Part shown: in pieces, positions 23,585 through 31,912 of the stretch
How positions within the stretch are numbered: the stretch's first letter is position 1
How the letters are laid out: every line of letters starts with the position of its first letter
NCBI GenBank assembly: GCA_017408025.1
Contig: JAFQVJ010000052.1
Location: forward strand, 1 to 38,951
Length of the DNA: 38,951 bases
Origin: Lachnospiraceae bacterium
GTDB taxonomy: Bacteria; Bacillota; Clostridia; Lachnospirales; Lachnospiraceae
Direction of reading: 5' to 3'
Program-made: the position numbers and the translations under genes
Notes under the pieces: generated by a model
What the model was told of the DNA's origin: nothing
What the model saw: only the letters and a program-made list of their open reading frames with translations
Database searches by the model: none

Positions 23585-23842
23585 ATGGTTACAAAGAGTA
23601 TGACAGTGGGACTTGAAAACAATGTAGAGGCTAGACCTATAGCATTTTTAGTTCAGGTTGCAAGTCAGTTTGAAAGCTCAATATATATTGAGTATGACAA
23701 CAAGAAAATTAATGCAAAGAGCATAATGGGCATGATGACAGTAAATTTATCTGGAAACAAGGAAGTAAATGTTTTGGCAGATGGTGTTGATGAGACAGAG
23801 GCAATTGATAAGATAGAAGAATATTTATGCTGTGCAAAATAG
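23585..23842 (+). CDS. crh: Crh-like HPr paralogue with Glu15 and Ser46
   Basis: 85 aa, the size of HPr, with TAGGAGG upstream. HPr proteins carry phosphate on His15 for the PTS and on Ser46 for catabolite repression. Here the active-site loop reads NNVEARPIA, so position 15 is Glu instead of His. The HprK site KSIMGMM keeps Ser46. Bacillus Crh has Gln15 and the same whiA neighbourhood, so this is best called Crh-like and should be inactive in sugar transport. Ser46 phosphorylation by the hprK product of this run is the inferred role, with CcpA as likely partner. Two Cys near the C-terminus (YLCCAK) are unusual. A strong terminator ends the run. Confidence 0.88.
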   Translation: MVTKSMTVGLENNVEARPIAFLVQVASQFESSIYIEYDNKKINAKSIMGMMTVNLSGNKEVNVLADGVDETEAIDKIEEYLCCAK

Positions 23843-23877
23843 CTGTTTAGAAAAGCTATTTAAAGACTAGGAAAATA

Positions 23878-23915
23878 AAAAACCATATGGTATATTTATA
23901 CCATATGGTTTTTTA
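23878..23915 (+). terminator. Rho-independent terminator after crh
   Basis: Stem AACCATATGGTATA pairs with TATACCATATGGTT (loop TT), with flanking A and T runs extending the pairing. The T run at 23909-23914 abuts palindromic repeat copy 4. Confidence 0.85.
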
Positions 23916-23950
23916 TTGTATAGGAAAGTTCGCTAAACTTTCCTATACAA
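23916..23950 (+). repeat. Dispersed palindromic repeat, copy 4 (palindrome only)
   Basis: TTGTATAGGAAAGTT-CGCTA-AACTTTCCTATACAA, identical in both arms to the other three copies. No structured module follows; dnaE starts 37 bases later, so this is the minimal form of the repeat. Confidence 0.9.
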
Positions 23951-23986
23951 TTATTTGCTAATTTAAATTATACAGGAGAAAAGAAA

Positions 23987-26900
23987 ATGAGCTTTACACA
24001 TCTGCATGTGCATACGGAATACAGCCTGCTTGACGGTTCAAGCAAGATAAAAGAGATTGTTAAACAGGCAAAGGAATTGAATATGGACAGTCTGGCTATC
24101 ACAGATCATGGTGTTATGTATGGTGTGGTGGATTTTTATCGTGCGGCAAAAGAGATAGGCATAAAGCCTATACTTGGGTGCGAGGTGTACGTGGCTCCAG
24201 GATCGAGATTTGACAAAGAGCCTGGCGCGGCAGATAATGATGACAGATATTATCATCTTGTATTGTTGGCAGAAAATGATACAGGTTACCATAACCTTAT
24301 GAAGATAGTCTCAAGGGGATTTGTGGAAGGTTTTTATTATAAACCTAGAGTGGACTATGAAGTGCTTAAGGAGCATGCAGATGGCATTATATGCTTAAGT
24401 GCCTGTCTTGCAGGTGAGGTGCAGAGATTTCTTGCAAGGGATAATTATGATGAAGCACTGAAAGCAGCCAGAAGATATGAGGAGATATTTGGTAAAGGGA
24501 ACTATTTTCTAGAGCTTCAGGATCATGGTATACCTACCCAGAGAAAGGTCAATGCTGACCTGATGCGAATGAGTAAGGAAACTGGTATAGAGTTAGTGGC
24601 TACAAACGATGTACATTACACCTATGCAGATGATGCAAAGGCTCATGATATACTTCTTTGTATCCAAACTAACAAACGTGTAGCGGACGAAGATAGAATG
24701 CGTTATGAGGGTGGTCAGTATTATCTGAAATCAGAAGACGAGATGCGCCTTCTTTTTCCTTATGCAGTGGAAGCACTTGAGAATACGCACAAGATTGCTG
24801 AGCGCTGTAATGTAGAGATCGAATTTGGTGTCAGAAAACTTCCAAAATATGAGGTGCCAAAGGAATATTGGGAGAGTGATGACGTAGAGGGGGAGGCTTC
24901 TTGGAAGTTCCTTCATCATCTATGCACAGAAGGTCTGAAACGAAGATACGCGGAAGTTACAGATGAGTTACAGGAAAGATTAGATTATGAGCTTGGAGTT
25001 ATTGAATCCATGGGATTTATTGACTACTTCCTTATAGTCTGGGATTTTATACATTTTGCAAAGTCAAACAATATTATGGTTGGTCCAGGCAGAGGCTCGG
25101 CTGCGGGAAGTATTGTTGCATATACTTTGGAGATAACGGATATTGACCCTATAAAGTATAGCCTTATCTTTGAGCGTTTCTTGAATCCAGAGAGAGTATC
25201 AATGCCTGATATAGATGTGGATTTTTGCTACGAGAGACGTCAAGAGGTTATTGATTATGTTGTAAATAAATATGGTAAAGACAGAGTTGCTCAGATTGTA
25301 ACATTTGGAACCCTGGCGGCAAAGGGTGTTATCAGAGATGTAGGTAGAGCTCTTGATATGCCATATAGTCAGATAGATTCTATAGCTAAAATGATACCAA
25401 ATGAGCTTAATATCACATTAGACAAAGCATTACAGATGAATTCGATTCTAAGAGAGACTTATGAAAATGACCCACAGGTTAAGTATCTTATCGATATGTC
25501 TAAGAGACTTGAAGGTTTACCACGCCACAGCTCTATGCATGCGGCTGGAGTTCTTATTAGCTCTAAGTCGGTGGATGAATTTGTGCCATTATCAAAGTCT
25601 TCTGATGGAACTATAACAACCCAGTTTGTTATGACAACTCTTGAAGAATTGGGACTTTTGAAGATGGATTTCCTTGGACTGCGTACCCTTACGGTTATAC
25701 AGAATTCATTGAAGCTTATAGAGGCTGGAAAAGCTGGCACTACATCGGAATCAGGAGCGCCAAGAGGTATAAAGATTGATTTGGATAATATAGATTACAA
25801 TGACAAAAAGGTGCTCGATTCCCTTGGAACAGGTAAAACAGAGGGTGTATTCCAGCTTGAAAGTGCTGGCATGAGAAACTTTATGAAAGAGTTAAAGCCA
25901 GAGTCACTGGAGGATATTATTGCCGGGATTGCTCTTTATCGTCCGGGCCCAATGGATTTTATACCAAAATATCTCCATGGCAAGAACAGCTCCGATGCAA
26001 TAGAGTATGATTGTCCACAGTTGGAGCCGATACTGAAGCCTACTCACGGATGTATTGTATATCAGGAGCAGGTTATGCAGATAGTTAGAGATTTGGCGGG
26101 ATATACCCTTGGTCGTAGTGATTTGGTTCGTCGAGCTATGAGTAAGAAAAAGGCGTCTGTCATGGAAAAGGAGCGACAGAACTTTGTATACGGTAATGCG
26201 GAAGAAGGCGTAAAGGGTTGTATATCTAATGGTATCACAGAAAGCCAAGCAAATAAGATATATGATGAGATGATAGATTTTGCTAAGTATGCATTTAATA
26301 AATCACATGCGGCTGCTTATGCAGTTGTGTCTTATCAGACAGCTTACCTGAAGTATTATTATCCGGTGGAATTTATGGCGGCTCTTATGACGTCGGTTAT
26401 TGACAATTCCAGCAAAGTGGCTGAATACATTATGATATGTCGCTCTATGGGCATAGAAATATTACCACCTGATGTCAATGAGGGAGAGAGCTTTTTCTCT
26501 GTTCGTGGAAATAGTATAGTATTTGCATTAAACGCTTTAAAAAGTGTGGGAAGACCTGTTATAAATGCAATTGTTGCAGAACGACAGGCGAGAGGTAAAT
26601 TTACAACAATTAAGGACTTTATAGAGAGAATGAATGGTACAGAAGTTAATAAGCGTACCATAGAAAACTTTATAAAGGCTGGAGCGTTTGATGGTTTTGG
26701 TGCCAACAGAAGACAGTTGATGATGGTTTACAATTCAATCGTAGATAGCGTTAACCAGAATAAGAAGAATTCTATGGCAGGACAAATGTCATTATTTGAT
26801 ATAGCAGATGATGATGTGAAGGAAGATTTTGAGATAAAGCTTCCAAATGTTTCCGAATATAGAAAGTCAGAGCTTCTTGCCTTTGAAAAAGAGGTTGTCG

Positions 26901-27511
26901 GCGTCTATATCAGTGGCCATCCATTGGAAGAATTTATGGCAAAGTGGAAGAAAAATATTACCAACAAGTCATCAGATTTTACTTCATCTGAAGAGGATGG
27001 GGATGAAAATGGTATAAAGGTTCATGATGGAGAACGTGTATGTGTGGGTGGTATGATTGGAGCTATCAGCATAAAGAGTACGAAGACGAACAAGATGATG
27101 GCATTCTTTACAATAGAGGATATTCATGGAACTGTGGAAGTTATTGTATTTCCTAAAGATTATGAAAGATATAGAAGCATGATTGTGGAGGATGAAAAGG
27201 TCTTTGTGCGGGGACGTGTAAGCATCAACGAAAACGAAGGTGGCAAGGTTATATGTGAATCGATAAATTCATTTGACAATATGCCATCAGAATTATGGCT
27301 TAGATTTGAAAACAGAGAACAGTATGACGACTTAGCTGCCCAAATAGAACATATATGTTCCCAGTCAGATGGAAATGATAAGGTTATCATATATCTCAAA
27401 GAAGAAAAGCAGAAAAAGGTACTTCCAGCTTCAAAAAATGTTAAAGCAGATGGAGAGCTGCAGGAACGTTTAAAAGAAGTGCTGGGGGCGGAAAATGTAG
27501 CGGTTGTGTAA
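23987..27511 (+). CDS. dnaE: DnaE, DNA polymerase III alpha subunit
   Basis: 1174 aa, with CAGGAGAAAAG upstream. It is the replicative (DnaE1-type) or lagging-strand (DnaE3-like) C-family polymerase. The PHP domain comes first (FTHLHVHTEYSLLDGSSKI, ITDHGVMYGVVDFYRAA, LACLAGEV-like segment). The palm carries GPGRGSAAGSIVAYTLEITDIDP and catalytic MPDIDVDFCYERR. The fingers and tandem HhH follow (HAAAYAVVSYQTAYLKYY, RTIENFIKAGAFDGFG). The beta-clamp-binding region near QMSLFD and a C-terminal OB fold (about 1000-1080) close the protein. No exonuclease insertion is seen, which separates it from PolC. Confidence 0.97.
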   Translation: MSFTHLHVHTEYSLLDGSSKIKEIVKQAKELNMDSLAITDHGVMYGVVDFYRAAKEIGIKPILGCEVYVAPGSRFDKEPGAADNDDRYYHLVLLAENDTGYHNLMKIVSRGFVEGFYYKPRVDYEVLKEHADGIICLSACLAGEVQRFLARDNYDEALKAARRYEEIFGKGNYFLELQDHGIPTQRKVNADLMRMSKETGIELVATNDVHYTYADDAKAHDILLCIQTNKRVADEDRMRYEGGQYYLKSEDEMRLLFPYAVEALENTHKIAERCNVEIEFGVRKLPKYEVPKEYWESDDVEGEASWKFLHHLCTEGLKRRYAEVTDELQERLDYELGVIESMGFIDYFLIVWDFIHFAKSNNIMVGPGRGSAAGSIVAYTLEITDIDPIKYSLIFERFLNPERVSMPDIDVDFCYERRQEVIDYVVNKYGKDRVAQIVTFGTLAAKGVIRDVGRALDMPYSQIDSIAKMIPNELNITLDKALQMNSILRETYENDPQVKYLIDMSKRLEGLPRHSSMHAAGVLISSKSVDEFVPLSKSSDGTITTQFVMTTLEELGLLKMDFLGLRTLTVIQNSLKLIEAGKAGTTSESGAPRGIKIDLDNIDYNDKKVLDSLGTGKTEGVFQLESAGMRNFMKELKPESLEDIIAGIALYRPGPMDFIPKYLHGKNSSDAIEYDCPQLEPILKPTHGCIVYQEQVMQIVRDLAGYTLGRSDLVRRAMSKKKASVMEKERQNFVYGNAEEGVKGCISNGITESQANKIYDEMIDFAKYAFNKSHAAAYAVVSYQTAYLKYYYPVEFMAALMTSVIDNSSKVAEYIMICRSMGIEILPPDVNEGESFFSVRGNSIVFALNALKSVGRPVINAIVAERQARGKFTTIKDFIERMNGTEVNKRTIENFIKAGAFDGFGANRRQLMMVYNSIVDSVNQNKKNSMAGQMSLFDIADDDVKEDFEIKLPNVSEYRKSELLAFEKEVVGVYISGHPLEEFMAKWKKNITNKSSDFTSSEEDGDENGIKVHDGERVCVGGMIGAISIKSTKTNKMMAFFTIEDIHGTVEVIVFPKDYERYRSMIVEDEKVFVRGRVSINENEGGKVICESINSFDNMPSELWLRFENREQYDDLAAQIEHICSQSDGNDKVIIYLKEEKQKKVLPASKNVKADGELQERLKEVLGAENVAVV

Positions 27512-27548
27512 GCGATAGAAAAAATGTGCAAAAAAGCATAATATTTTC

Positions 27549-27577
27549 TTGAAATACGGAAAGAAAACTATTATAAT
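27549..27577 (+). promoter_or_regulatory. Promoter of pfkA
   Basis: TTGAAA (27549-27554), 17-base spacer, TATAAT (27572-27577). The start codon is 46 bases further on. Confidence 0.8.
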
Positions 27578-27622
27578 GAGACGGAAAAAGAATTTTTGAT
27601 AGAGAATTCAGGAGGCAGATCA

Positions 27623-28597
27623 ATGGCAAAAGAAATTAATACAATCGGTGTCTTGACAAGTGGTGGTGACGCACCAGGTATGAACGCTGCAATTCGTGCA
27701 GTTGTTAGAACAGCAATAGCTCGTGGAAAAAAGGTTAAGGGTATTATGAGAGGCTACCAGGGTCTCTTGGATGAAGAAATTATAGATATGGACAAACACA
27801 GTGTGTCTGATATTATTCAGAGAGGTGGTACAATCTTAGGTACTGCCAGATGTGAAGCGTTCAGAACAGCTGAGGGTCAGCAGAAGGGTGCTGAAATATG
27901 CAAGAAATACGGTATTGATGGACTTGTTGTTATCGGTGGTGACGGCTCATTCCAGGGTGCACAGAAGCTTGCACATTTAGGAGTAAATACAATCGGTGTT
28001 CCAGGAACAATCGACCTTGATATAGCTTGTACAGATTATACAATCGGATTTGATACAGCTGTCAATACAGCTATGGAAGCAATTGATAAGGTTCGTGATA
28101 CATCTACATCACATGAAAGATGTAGTATCATTGAGGTTATGGGTCGTCATGCAGGTTACATAGCACTTTGGTGTGGTCTTGCTAATGGTGCAGAGGATAT
28201 CCTTCTTCCAGAGAGATATGATCATGATGAGCAGAAGATTATCAATCATATTATTGATTCAAGAAAGTTAGGAAAGAAGCATCACCTTATCGTCAATGCA
28301 GAAGGTATCGGTCATTCATCATCTATGGCTAAGAGAATTGAGGCTGCTACAGGTATGGAAACAAGAGCAACAATTCTTGGACATATGCAGCGTGGTGGTA
28401 GTCCAACATGTAAGGATAGAGTATATGCTACAGTTATGGGTGCATATGCAGTAGATGCGCTTGTAGAGGGTAAGAGCAGTAGAGTGGTAGCATACAAGAA
28501 TGGTACATATGTTGATTACGATATTGATGAAGCTCTTGCAATGACTAAGGATATATCAGAGTATGAATTTGATATAAGCAAGATTCTTGCAAGATAA
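27623..28597 (+). CDS. pfkA: 6-phosphofructokinase
   Basis: 324 aa from ATG 27623, with AGGAGG seven bases upstream. It commits fructose 6-phosphate to glycolysis. Motifs are GVLTSGGDAPGMNAAIR at the N-terminus, GTARCEAFRT, and GGDGSFQGA. The Gly at the residue-104 equivalent fits ATP rather than pyrophosphate use. The catalytic segment reads PGTIDLDIACTDYTIGFDTA. Usual bacterial ATP-PFKs have TIDNDIxGTD, so the catalytic Asp is kept but the next Asn is Leu and the Gly is Cys. VMGRHAGYIALWCGL, LGHMQRGGSP and the effector-site Arg/Lys residues follow. Length is standard. It is monocistronic with its own promoter and a following hairpin. Confidence 0.96.
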   Translation: MAKEINTIGVLTSGGDAPGMNAAIRAVVRTAIARGKKVKGIMRGYQGLLDEEIIDMDKHSVSDIIQRGGTILGTARCEAFRTAEGQQKGAEICKKYGIDGLVVIGGDGSFQGAQKLAHLGVNTIGVPGTIDLDIACTDYTIGFDTAVNTAMEAIDKVRDTSTSHERCSIIEVMGRHAGYIALWCGLANGAEDILLPERYDHDEQKIINHIIDSRKLGKKHHLIVNAEGIGHSSSMAKRIEAATGMETRATILGHMQRGGSPTCKDRVYATVMGAYAVDALVEGKSSRVVAYKNGTYVDYDIDEALAMTKDISEYEFDISKILAR

Positions 28598-28638
28598 GCT
28601 TGAAGGAAACTTGCTTTGCAGGTTTATATAGAAAGAAT

Positions 28639-28692
28639 AATAGGATTATACCTAAATTTGTGTTAAACAAGCCTAGGTATAATCCTATTCTT
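28639..28692 (+). terminator. Hairpin terminator after pfkA
   Basis: A perfect 16-bp stem AATAGGATTATACCTA/TAGGTATAATCCTATT (28639-28654 with 28674-28689) has a 19-base loop and is followed by CTTT. Confidence 0.6.
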
Positions 28693-28720
28693 TACCGTAT
28701 ATTTTGTAATAAAGTATAAT
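28692..28720 (+). promoter_or_regulatory. Putative promoter of the K+ transporter genes
   Basis: Weak -35 TTACCG (28692-28697), 17-base spacer, consensus -10 TATAAT (28715-28720). Confidence 0.5.
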
Positions 28721-28759
28721 TCGTTTTCATATATTATAAGGTGGGAGTGCTTGAATTGT

Positions 28760-28797
28760 TATGGTATAGAAAAGCCTCAAAAATTTTATATACCATA
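28760..28797 (+). promoter_or_regulatory. Leader hairpin upstream of the K+ transporter gene
   Basis: TATGGTATAGAAAA (28760-28773) pairs with TTTTATATACCATA (28784-28797) at 13 of 14 positions with a 10-base loop. It lies in the transcribed leader 33 bases before the ATG. Possible attenuation or mRNA-stability element; no known riboswitch consensus is seen. Confidence 0.4.
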
Positions 28798-28829
28798 TTC
28801 AGGAAATACCCATAAGAAAGGAAAGTAGT

Positions 28830-30203
28830 ATGAAAAGTGTAAAAAAGTGCTGTTTTAACACTACAAGAACAGTAGCTATGGGGTTTCTTCTTATTATAAT
28901 AATAGGAACATGCTTGCTTATGCTACCAGTTTCGTCAGCTAGTAGGGAAGCTACTCCTATGATTGATGCTATGTTCACAACGGTCACTTCAGTGTGTGTC
29001 ACAGGCTTAGTTACAGTGACGACGGCTTCTCATTGGAGTTTATTTGGACATGCGGTGATATTGGTGCTTATCCAGTTAGGCGGATTGGGAGTTATATGTT
29101 GTGGCATGGCGCTGCTTATGCTGTTGAAAAAACGAATAAGTCTGAGAGAAAGAATGCTAGTACAAGAATCATATGGTGTAAATACATATTTAGGGACGGG
29201 AGATATCAAAAGGATTGTCCGCGGAACATTTATAATAGAAGGAATAGGTGCATTTTTCTATGGATTGCGATTTATTCCTGATTTTGGCTGGATAAGAGGC
29301 ACATGGTATTCAGTGTTTCATTCAGTGTCGGCATTTTGCAATGCTGGTCTTGATATTATAGGAGATTCTAGTCTTATACCATACAAAACAGACATTATAG
29401 TTAATTTGACGACCATATTTCTTATAGTGACGGGAGGTGTTGGATTTGTAGTATGGTGGGACATTGTAGGTGTTATAAGAACAGCAAGGCAAAGAAAAAA
29501 GTATAAGAATATGTTATTTGGAAAGCTGACGCTTCATTCCAAGCTTGCTCTTGCCACAACAGCCATATTGATTGTAGTGGGTGCGGTGCTTATATTTGTT
29601 TTTGAGTACAGCAATAAGGCGACCTTGGGCAATGAAAGATTGGGAGGAAAGGTAATAATGTCATTCTTCCAATCGGTAACGACCAGAACAGCAGGGTTTC
29701 TGACTATATTACAAGAAAATGTTACAGACGCCACATATCTTATAACCATAGTTCTTATGTTTATAGGTGGTTCACCTATGGGAACGGCTGGTGGTATAAA
29801 AACAACTACACTGGCAATGGTGGTAATGTGTGTTGTGAGTGTTGTGAGAGGCAAAAAGGATGTGGAGGCGTTTAATAGAAAAATTGCTACGGAGGATGTG
29901 AGAACGGGATTAACTGTCATTAGTGTAAGTGCAATAATCCTTGCAATAGGTATTATTTTATTGACTATAATAGAGCCATTTTCTTTAAAAGAGATAGTAT
30001 TTGAATCGGTATCTGCCATAGCGACAGTGGGACTAGGCGCAGGTATGACACCGTATTTGTCAACAGCAGGAAAATTCATACTTATAGTGCTTATGTATAT
30101 AGGAAGAATTGGACCTATTACTATGGCGACTGCATTTAGCGTAAAGCGCAGCGCCACAATGGATGGAGTGGAACTGGCAGAGAAAAAAATTCTTATTGGT
30201 TAG
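28830..30203 (+). CDS. ktrB: KtrB/TrkH-type potassium uptake membrane subunit
   Basis: 457 aa, with AAGGAAAG upstream. It is the pore subunit of a Ktr/Trk K+ (or Na+-coupled K+) uptake system. The protein has four M1-P-M2 repeats. Selectivity-filter turns are visible as TSVCVTGLVTV, SAFCNAGLDI, TTRTAGFLTI and ATVGLGAGMTP, each with the single filter Gly. GGSPMGTAGGIKTTT is the intramembrane gate loop region of the third repeat. The size and lack of long termini fit KtrB better than TrkH. The gene for an RCK-domain regulator follows after 52 bases, the usual ktrBA pairing. In some Firmicutes c-di-AMP controls ktr; no such riboswitch is seen here. Confidence 0.93.
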   Translation: MKSVKKCCFNTTRTVAMGFLLIIIIGTCLLMLPVSSASREATPMIDAMFTTVTSVCVTGLVTVTTASHWSLFGHAVILVLIQLGGLGVICCGMALLMLLKKRISLRERMLVQESYGVNTYLGTGDIKRIVRGTFIIEGIGAFFYGLRFIPDFGWIRGTWYSVFHSVSAFCNAGLDIIGDSSLIPYKTDIIVNLTTIFLIVTGGVGFVVWWDIVGVIRTARQRKKYKNMLFGKLTLHSKLALATTAILIVVGAVLIFVFEYSNKATLGNERLGGKVIMSFFQSVTTRTAGFLTILQENVTDATYLITIVLMFIGGSPMGTAGGIKTTTLAMVVMCVVSVVRGKKDVEAFNRKIATEDVRTGLTVISVSAIILAIGIILLTIIEPFSLKEIVFESVSAIATVGLGAGMTPYLSTAGKFILIVLMYIGRIGPITMATAFSVKRSATMDGVELAEKKILIG

Positions 30204-30255
30204 ACCGTCCCCAATATTAGTTAAATGAATTGGACAATTGGTAAAGGAGTAAAGG

Positions 30256-30906
30256 ATGAGAGATATAGCAGTTATAGGACTTGGAAAATTTGGATTAAGC
30301 GTAGCTATAAATTATTCAAAAAGAGGTGGAAATGTTCTTGCAATCGACAAAGATGAAGCAAAAGTACAGGACGTGGCAGATATTGTTACATATGCAGTGA
30401 AGGCTGATGTGACAGATGCAGATGTGGTAAAAAAGCTAGGAATAGAAAAAATGGATGCAGTTATAGTTGCTCTTACAGATAGTCTGGAAGCATCGGTAAT
30501 GGTTACGATTCTTTCCAAGGAGTTGGGAGTTCCATATGTGTTAGTTAAGGCTCAGAGTGAGATGCATGCCAAAGTCTTGGAAAAGGTAGGCGCGGATAAG
30601 ATTATATTCCCAGAGAAAGAGATGGGCATGAGAATAGCCAGAAATATGGCGGCGAATTCAATGTCGGATATAGTCGAACTTGGAAATGATTACAGTATAG
30701 TAGAAGCAGAGGTGCCGACCAAGTGGATAGGCAAAAATCTGTTGGAGCTAAATCCAAGACAAAGGCTTGGATTTAATGTCATAGCTAAAAAGACAGGAAA
30801 AGGCAGGGATAATATTGAAGCAAATCTGAATCCTAATATGCCATTTGAAAGGGGTGAGCGTATAATAGTAATAGGAAGAAATGAAGACTTGGACAATGTG
30901 TTCTAA
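30256..30906 (+). CDS. ktrA: KtrA/TrkA-type RCK regulatory subunit
   Basis: 216 aa, with AAAGGAG upstream. It is the cytosolic gating ring subunit of the K+ transporter encoded just upstream. The N-terminal RCK_N Rossmann fold (about 1-130) begins IAVIGLGKFGLSVA (GxGxxG) with the acidic AIDKDEAKVQ that binds the ribose of ATP/ADP. It continues through VKADVTDADVVKKLGIEKMDAVIVAL and PYVLVKAQSEMHAKVLEKVGADKIIFPEKEMG. The C-terminal RCK_C (about 138-216) is the possible c-di-AMP-binding part. Length is typical for KtrA. No terminator is obvious before the next gene, so read-through to the methyltransferase gene is possible. Confidence 0.94.
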   Translation: MRDIAVIGLGKFGLSVAINYSKRGGNVLAIDKDEAKVQDVADIVTYAVKADVTDADVVKKLGIEKMDAVIVALTDSLEASVMVTILSKELGVPYVLVKAQSEMHAKVLEKVGADKIIFPEKEMGMRIARNMAANSMSDIVELGNDYSIVEAEVPTKWIGKNLLELNPRQRLGFNVIAKKTGKGRDNIEANLNPNMPFERGERIIVIGRNEDLDNVF

Positions 30907-30973
30907 ATAGTGTATTATATATAGAAGCAAAAGATAAAATTTGTGCCATGAATGTTGGCGGAATGGAGAAAAA

Positions 30974-31780
30974 ATGAGAATTTCATCACCATCAAACGAA
31001 AAGATAAAAGCAGTAATTCAACTTCAGACAAAGGCTTCTGTCAGAAAAAAAAAGAAGTTGTTTATAGTTGAGGGAATAAAGATGTATGAAGAAATACCTG
31101 AATCTGATATAGAACTTACATATGTTTCCGAAAAATTTTATGAAGAATATATAAAAAGAGAGAAAATAAGCGATAATGTAAAGAAAAGACTGAATACAAA
31201 AGAGTATATAATAGTATCGGACCCTATTTTTAAAAATATGTCCGACACAGTAACACCTCAGGGAATATTAGCCATAGTAAAACAGAAAAAATATGAATTG
31301 TCTGATATTTTAGATAAGACTAAAAATCAAGTATTTATGGTGCTTGAGGGGGTACAGGATCCTGGAAATATGGGAACGATTATAAGAACAGGGGAAGGTG
31401 CTGGAATTGCGGGAATAATTGTGAATAAAGAGACAGTGGATGTTTACAATCCTAAGGTTATCAGATCAACTATGGGTTCAATATATCGCGTACCTATCGT
31501 TACTTCGGAAGATTTAGGAGAGACTTTAGATTACATGTCAGAAAATGGAGTGACGCTTTTTGCAGCCCACCTTAAAGGTGATGCGTACTACACAGACGGA
31601 CAGTTCTCTGGCTCGATAGCATTTTTAATTGGGAATGAGGCTAATGGACTCAGTGAAGAAATATCTAAAAAAGCGCATAAACTCATTAAGATACCGATGG
31701 AAGGGGAGGTTGAATCGCTCAATGCATCTGTTGCAGCTGCAATATTGATGTATGAAGCAAAACGTCAGTGTTCGTCGTAG
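30974..31780 (+). CDS. TrmH/SpoU-family RNA 2'-O-methyltransferase
   Basis: 268 aa from ATG 30974, with GGAG five bases upstream; the frame extends to 30941 without a ribosome site. The N-terminal substrate-binding domain (about 1-95; SPSNEKIKAVIQLQTKASVRKKKKLFIVEGIKM) is followed by the knotted SPOUT domain. SPOUT motif 1 is LEGVQDPGNMGTIIRTGEGAG, motif 2 FLIGNEANGLSEEI, and motif 3 IPMEGEVESLNASVAAAILMYEA, with the conserved Asn, Arg, Glu and Ser/Asn. The family methylates ribose 2'-OH in 23S rRNA or tRNA; the layout is like RlmB/TsnR-type enzymes, but the exact target cannot be read from sequence. Confidence 0.9.
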   Translation: MRISSPSNEKIKAVIQLQTKASVRKKKKLFIVEGIKMYEEIPESDIELTYVSEKFYEEYIKREKISDNVKKRLNTKEYIIVSDPIFKNMSDTVTPQGILAIVKQKKYELSDILDKTKNQVFMVLEGVQDPGNMGTIIRTGEGAGIAGIIVNKETVDVYNPKVIRSTMGSIYRVPIVTSEDLGETLDYMSENGVTLFAAHLKGDAYYTDGQFSGSIAFLIGNEANGLSEEISKKAHKLIKIPMEGEVESLNASVAAAILMYEAKRQCSS

Positions 31781-31794
31781 ATGAACACAAGGGG

Positions 31795-31823
31795 TTGACA
31801 AAAATGGAATAATCTGTTATCAT
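31795..31823 (+). promoter_or_regulatory. Promoter of the secreted wall hydrolase gene
   Basis: TTGACA (31795-31800), 17-base spacer, TATCAT (31818-31823). A leader of about 80 bases precedes the AAGGAGG ribosome site. Confidence 0.75.
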
Positions 31824-31912
31824 ACACGTCGATGACTTGAAATGTAATAATTTCGTAACTGCTGCACAGAATATTTGTGTAGTTGAAAACTGAAAACATC
31901 TAAGGAGGCATT

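Noticed and set aside
4341-23950. CRISPR array or phage attachment sites for the four palindromes
   Set aside because: The copies are kilobases apart, sit at operon ends and have no spacers, cas genes or integrase nearby.
28598-28829. A c-di-AMP (ydaO-type) riboswitch before the K+ transporter genes
   Set aside because: Looked for because ktr genes often carry one; the leader is short, holds only simple hairpins and lacks the conserved blocks.
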